Source: Paracoccus sp. MA (GTDB taxonomy: Bacteria > Pseudomonadota > Alphaproteobacteria > Rhodobacterales > Rhodobacteraceae). Taken from it: a stretch of 64,000 nt of DNA. Made by a program: the position numbers and the translations under genes. Of this stretch, positions 58,230 through 64,000 are shown in pieces. How positions within the stretch are numbered: position 1 is the stretch's first letter; every line of letters starts with the position of its first letter. The stretch is from positions 1,325,001 to 1,389,000 of the forward strand of contig NZ_CP087597.1 in assembly GCF_020990385.1 (NCBI RefSeq). The letters run 5' to 3'. The notes under the pieces were generated by a model. It searched no databases, was not told the origin of the DNA, and saw only the letters and a list, made by a program, of their open reading frames with translations.

Positions 58230-59564
58230 CTACCAGTTGTTGCGGAACCAGCGATAGGCCCGGCGCAGGCTGCGCGCCGGGTAATGTTCGGCGGGCATGT
58301 CGAAATCCCACCATTCGTCCTGCGGATGCGCCGTCAGCAGGGCCAGCCCGATGGCCGAGGAAAAGCCCGGCGCGGTGGCGTTATGCGGCAGGCCCTGGAT
58401 GCGCAGCGGCCGGCCGATGCGCACGCTTTGCCCCAGCATGCGCGAGGCCAGCACGTCCAGCCCCGGGATCTGGCTGCCGCCGCCGGTCAGCACGATCTGG
58501 CGCGAGGGCATGCAGTCGAAGCCCGCCGCATCCAGGATCTCGCCCACCTTTTCCAGGATCTCCTCGACCCGCGGGCGCATGATGCCGATCAGGTCGGCGC
58601 GGCTGACGCTGCGGCGGTCCGTTTCCCAGTCGCCGGTTTCGCCGCCCAGCTCGATCATCTCGCGGTCGTCGCGGCCGGTGGCCTCCAGCCCGCCATGCAG
58701 GGTCTTGAGCCGCTCGGCCACGGCATGGCTGACCCGCAACCCCTTGGCGATGTCCTGGGTGATCAGCTCGCCCCCGACACGGACAGCATCGGCGAAGATC
58801 ATGTGCTTCTTGATGAAGACCGAAACCCCGGTCGTGCCGCCGCCCAGGTCGATGCAGGCGGCGCCCAGTTCCTGCTCGTCCTCGACCAGCGCGGCAAGGC
58901 CCGAGGCGTAGGAGGCCGAGGCCACCCCCGCCAGCTCCATGTCGCAGCGCCGGATGCAATGCACCAAGTTGCCGGCCGCGTCGCCGTCGATGGTCAGCAC
59001 ATGCATGTCGCAGGCCAGCCGGCCGCCCGACTGGTCGCGCGGATCCGAAAGCCCCGAGCGGCCGTCCAGGGCGAAGTTCACCGGCTGGGCGTGCAGCACC
59101 TCGCGGCCACGGCCGAAATCGGGCACGTCGCAGGCGGCCAGCACGCGGGCCACGTCGCCCTCGCCCACCTTGCCGGCGGGCAGCACGATCTCTCCCGCCA
59201 GGCCGTAGCTTGCCGGGCGCGCGCCCGAGATGCAGGCGATGACATGATCGACGCGCACGCCCGCGACCTTCTGCGCCGACTGGATCACGGTGCGGATGGC
59301 GCGCTCGGTCTCGGCCATGGTCTCGATCTCGCCGTAGCGCATGCCGCGCGAGCGGGTGGTGGCGGTGCCGATGACGCGGAAATTCGACTGGCCGGCCATG
59401 GGGCCGACCCCGTCCGTCTCGCGGAACTGGCTGGGACCGTCGAATTGCAGGACCAGGCAGGCGATCTTCGAGGTGCCGATGTCCAGAACCGCGATGACCC
59501 CGCGCTGCATGGCCTGGCGGCGCATGTTCCGCATCGCCCGCTGGCCCTGATACAGATCCTTCAT
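58230..59564 (-). CDS. ftsA: Cell division protein FtsA
   Basis: 444 aa actin-like membrane anchor of FtsZ. VIAVLDIGTSKIACLVLQ, ACIDLGGGTTGVSVFIKKHMIFAD, TGGGSQIPGLDVLASRML, and a C-terminal amphipathic helix ARSLRRAYRWFRNNW. Starts just after ftsQ (21 bp). Confidence 0.96.
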   Translation of the reverse strand: MKDLYQGQRAMRNMRRQAMQRGVIAVLDIGTSKIACLVLQFDGPSQFRETDGVGPMAGQSNFRVIGTATTRSRGMRYGEIETMAETERAIRTVIQSAQKVAGVRVDHVIACISGARPASYGLAGEIVLPAGKVGEGDVARVLAACDVPDFGRGREVLHAQPVNFALDGRSGLSDPRDQSGGRLACDMHVLTIDGDAAGNLVHCIRRCDMELAGVASASYASGLAALVEDEQELGAACIDLGGGTTGVSVFIKKHMIFADAVRVGGELITQDIAKGLRVSHAVAERLKTLHGGLEATGRDDREMIELGGETGDWETDRRSVSRADLIGIMRPRVEEILEKVGEILDAAGFDCMPSRQIVLTGGGSQIPGLDVLASRMLGQSVRIGRPLRIQGLPHNATAPGFSSAIGLALLTAHPQDEWWDFDMPAEHYPARSLRRAYRWFRNNW

Positions 59565-59585
59565 ATCCGCTGACTCCCCAAGCTG

Positions 59586-60608
59586 TTAACCGCTCTTCTT
59601 CGTGCTTTTGCCGGTCTTGCCCGCCGTCGCCTCCGGCTTGACCGGCAATCCGTCCGGACCAAGCTCGGGCTGGCCGCGGGCGCGGCGGATGGCGTTCTGC
59701 GCCTCCAGCCCCAGCCGGACCACCGGACGCGCCTCCTGCCGCAGGTCGACGACCGAGATGTCGCGGTCCAGCATGTGCAGGGCGCGGTCCAGCGCGATGG
59801 CGCGCTCCAGCGCCTGAAGCGCCTTGTCCTCGGGCAGCTGGATGCGCTGACCGCGGTCCAGCACCACGTCCCAGCGCCGTTCGCCCATGCGCTCCAGCCC
59901 GCGCAGGCGCGGCAGGATGGGCCCGGAGGCATCGATCAGCGCCAGCGCCTCGCGTGCGGCGCGGTCGGCGCCCTCGCCGGCGATGATCGGCAGGTCGGTG
60001 CGCACGTCGCGCGAGGTGACCGAGGCGACCCGGTGCCCGGTCTTGTCCAGAAGCTCGATGCCGCGTCCATGGCGCCACAGCACCACCGGCACCCGCTCGG
60101 TCACCACGGCCGACAGCACGCCGCCCGGCTTGATGCGCAGCTCCACCGCCTCGACCGCATCGAGCTTCAGCACCCGCTCGCGCAGCTTTTCCAGGTCGAT
60201 GTCGAAGCTCGATGCCGGCAACTCGACCGGCAGCATGGCGCGCAGCCCCTTGTCCACCGCCGGCGAGGCGCCCTCGATGGTCATCATCTTGACCATGAAT
60301 TCGTCGCGGTGCTGGATGCGGTCCACGATGGCGTCGATGCCGCCGGTCAGATTGGCGCGGCGGGTGTCGTCCGACAGCCAGATCCCCGCCACCAGCGCCG
60401 CCAGAAAGGCGGGCAGGCCGACATGCACCAGCCGGCGCACGATGGGCCGCAGCATCATCCGGTTCAGCCGATAGGCCAGCCGCGAAGGCGCCGGGTCCCT
60501 GCGCGGCGCGCGCGCCGCCACCGGCGCCGGGCGCGCGGGCGCGGGGCGCGTCGGGGCCGGGCGCCCGCCGTCGCCCTGTCCGCGGTGGAAGGGGTTCAGG
60601 CCCTGCAT
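59586..60608 (-). CDS. ftsQ: Cell division protein FtsQ
   Basis: 340 aa. A cytosolic Pro/Arg-rich N-terminus (about 50), one transmembrane helix ([19 protein letters not shown]), a POTRA domain ([23 protein letters not shown]), then the FtsQ beta domain ([26 protein letters not shown]). A Lys-rich tail ends it. Overlaps ddl by 13 bp. Confidence 0.95.
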   Translation of the reverse strand: MQGLNPFHRGQGDGGRPAPTRPAPARPAPVAARAPRRDPAPSRLAYRLNRMMLRPIVRRLVHVGLPAFLAALVAGIWLSDDTRRANLTGGIDAIVDRIQHRDEFMVKMMTIEGASPAVDKGLRAMLPVELPASSFDIDLEKLRERVLKLDAVEAVELRIKPGGVLSAVVTERVPVVLWRHGRGIELLDKTGHRVASVTSRDVRTDLPIIAGEGADRAAREALALIDASGPILPRLRGLERMGERRWDVVLDRGQRIQLPEDKALQALERAIALDRALHMLDRDISVVDLRQEARPVVRLGLEAQNAIRRARGQPELGPDGLPVKPEATAGKTGKSTKKSG

Positions 60609-61519
60609 AGCGCCTCCTCGACGATCCAGCGGCAGAGCGCGGGGAAATCCATGCCGGCATGCGCCGCCTGCTCGGGGGCAAGCGAGGTGGGGGTCATGCC
60701 GGGCTGGGTGTTCACTTCCAGGATGATCAGCCCGGCCAGCCCGCGGCTTTCATCCCAGCGGAAATCGGTTCGGGTCAGTCCCCGGCATCCCAGCGCCTGA
60801 TGCGCCCGCACCGCCTGCTCGCGGCAGGCGGCGGCGATCTCGTCGGGGATCGCGGCCGGGATCACATGGGTCGAGCCGCCGGGCTTGTATTTGGCGTCGT
60901 AGTCATACCAGCCCTTGGTCACGATCTCGGTCACGCCAAGCGCGCGGTCGCCCAGCACCGCCACGGTCAGCTCGCGGCCCGGCGCATAGGTTTCGACCAT
61001 GACCCGGGCCGGCATCTGCGGGGAAAGCTGCGGCGGGCCGTTCGCGGCCTCGTGCACGATATAGACCCCGACCGAAGAGCCCTCGTCATTCGGCTTGACC
61101 ACATAGGGCGGCGCCATGACATGGCGGGCGCGCACCTCGTCCGCATCGGCGATGAGGCTGTCCACCACCGGCAGCCCGGCCTCGCGCAGCGCCTGCTTGG
61201 CGCGGGTCTTGTCCATGGCCAGCGCCGAGGCCAGCACACCGGAATGGGTATAGCGCCAGCCCAGCCATTCCAGCAGGCCCTGCACGCAGCCGTCCTCGCC
61301 CCAGCGGCCGTGCAGGGCGTTGAAGACCACATCCGGTGCATGCTCGGCCAGACGCGCGGGCAGATCCCTGCCCGCGTCCAATTCGACGACTTCATAGCCC
61401 GCCTGCCGCAGCGCAATCGCGCATTCACGCCCCGACGAAAGCGACACCTCGCGCTCGGCCGAGGGTCCGCCCATCAGGACCACGACTTTCGGGGCTGTCC
61501 TGCTCGACCTGCCCGCCAA
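60596..61519 (-). CDS. ddl: D-alanine--D-alanine ligase
   Basis: 307 aa ATP-grasp. [59 protein letters not shown], and [21 protein letters not shown]. It makes the D-Ala-D-Ala dipeptide for MurF. Standard Ddl, with none of the VanA-type substitutions visible. Confidence 0.96.
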   Translation of the reverse strand: MAGRSSRTAPKVVVLMGGPSAEREVSLSSGRECAIALRQAGYEVVELDAGRDLPARLAEHAPDVVFNALHGRWGEDGCVQGLLEWLGWRYTHSGVLASALAMDKTRAKQALREAGLPVVDSLIADADEVRARHVMAPPYVVKPNDEGSSVGVYIVHEAANGPPQLSPQMPARVMVETYAPGRELTVAVLGDRALGVTEIVTKGWYDYDAKYKPGGSTHVIPAAIPDEIAAACREQAVRAHQALGCRGLTRTDFRWDESRGLAGLIILEVNTQPGMTPTSLAPEQAAHAGMDFPALCRWIVEEALCRA

Positions 61520-61649
61520 TTTCTGCCTCTTGTCCCCGGTTGATCCGGGTATTTGTCGGGTCAGGATAGCGGGTCGGGCGGAATCGCAAAAGTCCCTTTT
61601 CGCGTTCCACGCGATATTTCCGGCAATGCCGGCGGGTTACGGCCGGTTC

Positions 61650-62570
61650 CTAGGGCTGGCCTACGCGGATGACTTCCCATTGCAGCTCGTGCCCGCTGGT
61701 CTCGCGCACCTTCTGCCGCACCAGTTCGCCCAGGGCCTCCAGCTCGGCGGCGGTGGCGCCGCCGGCATTGAGCAGGAAATTCGGATGCTTTTCCGACATC
61801 TGCGCCCCGCCCAGGCGGTGGCCGCGCAGGCCGGCGGCATCGATCAGCGACCAGGCCTTCAATTCGTGGCTGTCATCCGCCCGCCCGGTCGAGGAAAAGC
61901 CGGCCGGGTTGCGGAAGGTCGAACCGGCGCTGCGGTCCCGGGTCGGCTGGCTGGCGTCGCGACGCGCCAGCTGCTCCTCCATCCGCGCGGCCAGCTCGGC
62001 GGGATCGCCCGGCTCGGCGCGGAAACGGGCCTCGGTCACGACCCAGTCCTCGGGGATCTCGGAATGGCGATAGCCGAGGCGCAGGTCGGCGGCCGCGATC
62101 TCGTGCAGGCTGCCGTCGCGGGCCACGGCACGGACCGAGATCAGGTGATCGGCGACATAGGCGCCGTAGCAGCCGGCATTCATCCGCACCGCGCCGCCGA
62201 TGCTGCCGGGAATGGTGCGCAGGAAGGTCAGGTCCAGCCCCGCCTCGGCGGCGCGGCGCGCGACATGGGCATCCAGCGCGGCGGCCCCGGCGGTAACGGT
62301 GCCGCCCTCGCAGGAGATGGCGTTGAAGCCGCGTCCCAGCCGGATCACCACGCCGCGGATGCCGCCATCGCGCACGATCAGGTTCGAACCGACGCCCATC
62401 GGAAACACCGGCAGAGCCGGATCGAGGCTGCGCAGGAACTCGGACAGATCCCCCTCGTCCGCGGGCTGGAACAGCCAGTCGGCCGGGCCGCCGACCCGCA
62501 GCCAGGTCAGATCGGCAAGGACACGGTTCGGGGTCAGGGCGCCGCGCGGGCTGGGAAGCGTCTGGGTCAT
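61650..62570 (-). CDS. murB: UDP-N-acetylenolpyruvoylglucosamine reductase
   Basis: 306 aa FAD enzyme. [50 protein letters not shown], active site Ser in [10 protein letters not shown], and catalytic Glu in [11 protein letters not shown] (type II pattern). Separated from ddl by about 130 bp. Confidence 0.96.
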   Translation of the reverse strand: MTQTLPSPRGALTPNRVLADLTWLRVGGPADWLFQPADEGDLSEFLRSLDPALPVFPMGVGSNLIVRDGGIRGVVIRLGRGFNAISCEGGTVTAGAAALDAHVARRAAEAGLDLTFLRTIPGSIGGAVRMNAGCYGAYVADHLISVRAVARDGSLHEIAAADLRLGYRHSEIPEDWVVTEARFRAEPGDPAELAARMEEQLARRDASQPTRDRSAGSTFRNPAGFSSTGRADDSHELKAWSLIDAAGLRGHRLGGAQMSEKHPNFLLNAGGATAAELEALGELVRQKVRETSGHELQWEVIRVGQP

Positions 62571-62686
62571 GCCGCGCTCCTAATCAGCGCGGGCCGGGCC
62601 GTCAATGCGCCCGCATCCGCGCCGCCGGCATTGCGCGGCATGCCGCAAGCCGGCGGCCCCCGACGGGCCGGCGGCCTGGCCGGCGA

Positions 62687-63370
62687 TCAATGCGCCATCA
62701 TCTCGGCCAGGATCTGCGCGCCATCCAACGAAGCGGGGTAATAGGTCGGCCAGTTCGTCACCTCCTGCAGCAGCGCCGCACGGTCGTCGCCCCAATAGAG
62801 GTGATAATGGTCGGCCTTTTCGGGCGCGATGCGGTGGTCGCTGAACTGGATGAATTGCGGAGCCGCCTCGTCGCCCGCGGTCTTCCTGAAGACATAGCGC
62901 ACGCCGCGATTGCCCTTGGCATAGGTCAGGATCTCATGGCCGTCGCCGGCATATTGCCCCGAGACCACGGCATCGCCGCTGCGGAAGCTGACGCGGTCGC
63001 CCTCGATGGTGATGCGGTCGACATCGGTCTTGTAGCCGGCCTCGTAATAGGCGCGATATTCCTCGGCCGTCTTGTCGCCATGTTCGGCCTTATGCGCCAT
63101 GACCGGGTCCAGCGTCCCGTCGCGCAGATAGGGATAGACCGATTGCCAGTCGCCCTGCCAGTCCGACAGCGGACGGTCCCGGACCTGATCGTCCTCGAAA
63201 TAACCGTTATGGATCGCCTCCTGGGCGGCATCCTTGTGCTCATGCGCATGGTCGTGGCCGTGGCTGTGGTCATGGCCGGCATCGCTGGTCTGCGCGACGG
63301 CCGCGGCCGCGAAAAACAGCATCGAACCCAGCGCCAGCGCGCCGATCTGCGTGGTGATTGCCCTTTGCAT
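62687..63370 (-). CDS. zinT: ZinT-family periplasmic zinc-binding protein
   Basis: 227 aa. Signal peptide (LALGSMLFFAAAAVAQ), a His-rich stretch HDHSHGHDHAHEHKD, then the ZinT/YodA lipocalin-like domain: PLSDWQGDWQSVYPYLRDGTLD, VDRITIEGDRVSF, KGNRGVRYVFRK, and the metal-site motif EKADHYHLYWGDD. It delivers zinc to ZnuA-type importers under zinc starvation. Its place inside the murein/division cluster is unusual, and a Zur-like dyad lies 39 bp upstream. Confidence 0.95.
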   Translation of the reverse strand: MQRAITTQIGALALGSMLFFAAAAVAQTSDAGHDHSHGHDHAHEHKDAAQEAIHNGYFEDDQVRDRPLSDWQGDWQSVYPYLRDGTLDPVMAHKAEHGDKTAEEYRAYYEAGYKTDVDRITIEGDRVSFRSGDAVVSGQYAGDGHEILTYAKGNRGVRYVFRKTAGDEAAPQFIQFSDHRIAPEKADHYHLYWGDDRAALLQEVTNWPTYYPASLDGAQILAEMMAH

Positions 63371-63408
63371 CTGGTCAGACCTCTAGCGGTTGTCGGAGAC
63401 ATATATGA

Positions 63409-63427
63409 AATGTGATTACATCACATT
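63409..63427. promoter_or_regulatory. Zur-like operator upstream of zinT
   Basis: AATGTGAT-TAC-ATCACATT is a perfect 8-3-8 dyad in an AT-rich patch about 40 bp before the zinT start. Fur-family sites are AT-rich dyads of this size, and zinT is a standard Zur target. Confidence 0.72.
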
Positions 63428-63491
63428 CATTGCCTAGACGGCTTTCCCCGCCGTGACAAGGGGAGGCGCAGGATTTACGCGGCGGGCGGCT

Positions 63492-63860
63492 TCATTCGAC
63501 CGCGCTGAGGATCACCGCCAAAGCGGCGAAGGCGCCAAGGCCCATCAGGTCCCAGGCCGGGCGCAGGGCCGCGCGCGGCGGCGCGGGCGGGCTCAGCCGT
63601 TCGTAAAGCCAGCGCAGCAGCGTCCCGGCCAGAACGCCGCCGGCGGCGATCAGCATCAGCAGGCACAGAAGCATGCCGACGATGCCGGCCAGATAGCCGC
63701 CGGTCTTGGCCTCGCCGATCAGCCAGCACAGGCCGGCCGAACCCAGCAGCACCGCCAGCCCCACCCCCAGCACCCCGAAGGAGCGCGCACCCATGCGCGC
63801 CGCACCGAACCACAGCGTCGCGGCCAGCGTGACGCCGATGACCAGCCAGACGATCTCCAT
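63492..63860 (-). CDS. Hypothetical membrane protein, 122 aa
   Basis: Starts MEIVWLVIGVTLAATLWFG at 63860 and has four hydrophobic helices with a Pro/Arg-rich loop (LSPPAPPRAALRP) before the last. It begins 4 bp beyond the stop of the next gene to the right. Position between the murC side and murB is that of small membrane genes in Rhodobacteraceae division clusters. No family assigned. Confidence 0.72.
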   Translation of the reverse strand: MEIVWLVIGVTLAATLWFGAARMGARSFGVLGVGLAVLLGSAGLCWLIGEAKTGGYLAGIVGMLLCLLMLIAAGGVLAGTLLRWLYERLSPPAPPRAALRPAWDLMGLGAFAALAVILSAVE

Positions 63861-63864
63861 GGGC

Positions 63865-64000
63865 TCAATGCGCGCCGTGCCGGCGCCGGCGGCGACGCGG
63901 GTCGAAGGGCGGCCAGACCAGCAGGGACAGGCCAAGGGACAGGAACAGCACGCCGAAACCGGGACCGCACAGATAGGTCAGCCAGCCCAGCACCGGCACG
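63865..64000 (-). CDS. Partial membrane protein, C-terminal 44 codons
   Basis: Runs off the right edge. The visible end is one hydrophobic helix (LTYLCGPGFGVLFLSLGLS) followed by LLVWPPFDP and a basic tail RRRRRRHGAH. It could be a DUF2484-like protein known between murC and murB; too little is present to decide. Confidence 0.6.
   Translation of the reverse strand, partial: VPVLGWLTYLCGPGFGVLFLSLGLSLLVWPPFDPRRRRRRHGAH

Noticed and set aside
56364..59573. Plus-strand open frame of more than 1000 codons opposite ftsZ and ftsA
   Set aside because: It is the GC-rich shadow of two well-supported minus-strand genes; its translation is His/Arg/Gly-rich with no family motif.
63409..63427. Fur or Mur operator instead of Zur
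   Set aside because: The dyad alone cannot separate Fur-family members; zinT as target makes Zur the better reading, so Fur/Mur was not adopted.

Overview
The window looks like chromosome from a GC-rich alphaproteobacterium of the Rhodobacteraceae, most likely Paracoccus or a close relative. The pointers are the protein families (PurB followed by a stand-alone FliG, the Rhodobacter-type murB-ddl-ftsQAZ-lpxC-bamD-recN order, DUF486 after dnaB, an ScfR/RamB-type acyl regulator), the very GC-rich codon use, and an intergenic repeat of the type I associate with Paracoccus and roseobacters. The genus assignment is inference; no rRNA is present.

Region 1 (1-6280) is the right end of an integrated element whose left end lies outside the window. 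A tyrosine integrase sits against a tRNA-Leu(UAG) gene. The next genes are HK97-type structural genes on the minus strand: portal, a 44-aa ORF, a GTA gp10/tail-chaperone-like protein, and a fused prohead protease-major capsid protein. No terminase, repressor or replication gene lies between integrase and portal, so this is a decayed prophage, a rearranged one, or a satellite with its own capsid genes. An IS5-family (IS427-like) element with a CTAG duplication has inserted just downstream of the capsid gene.

Region 2 (6361-9904) is core metabolism: NAD(P)HX repair (nnr) and nitrogen control (glnB-glnA), with an NtrC-like dyad ahead of glnB and a strong terminator after glnA.

Region 3 (10565-30619) is accessory metabolism. 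(a) A sulfonate/nitrate-type ABC importer is followed by an NtaA/DszA-type flavin monooxygenase, an MFS exporter, an aldo/keto reductase and a nitroreductase-family protein, which suggests acquisition of an organosulfur or similar compound. (b) A complete TRAP transporter. (c) An ArsR/SRPBCC divergent pair and a MarR/VOC divergent group, each with a clear dyad operator. (d) A LacI regulator with a perfect 16-bp operator in front of seven genes: a polar-amino-acid-type ABC importer, a 2-hydroxyacid dehydrogenase, a PfkB sugar-acid kinase and a 2-oxo-4-pentenoate hydratase/FAH-like enzyme. This seven-gene catabolic operon of unassigned substrate is the best candidate for an undescribed pathway here.

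Region 4 (30911-46323) is housekeeping: purB, an orphan fliG, a 47-aa membrane protein, gap, pyrC-pyrE, dnaB-DUF486, a Bcr-type MFS pump, an ScfR regulator with two CTTTGCAAAG operators, an M23 peptidase-bactofilin pair, a DUF2189 membrane protein, coaD and a CBS protein. Between pyrE and dnaB lie a perfect 27-bp inverted repeat and DnaA boxes.

Region 5 (46423-52155) is a valine-degradation operon (mmsA, isobutyryl-CoA dehydrogenase, 3-hydroxyisobutyryl-CoA hydrolase, mmsB) with a divergent LysR regulator.

Region 6 (52236-64000) is the distal part of the division and cell-wall cluster read from right to left: two small membrane proteins, zinT with its own Zur-like operator, murB, ddl, ftsQ, ftsA, ftsZ, lpxC, bamD and recN. 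The cluster continues beyond the right edge.
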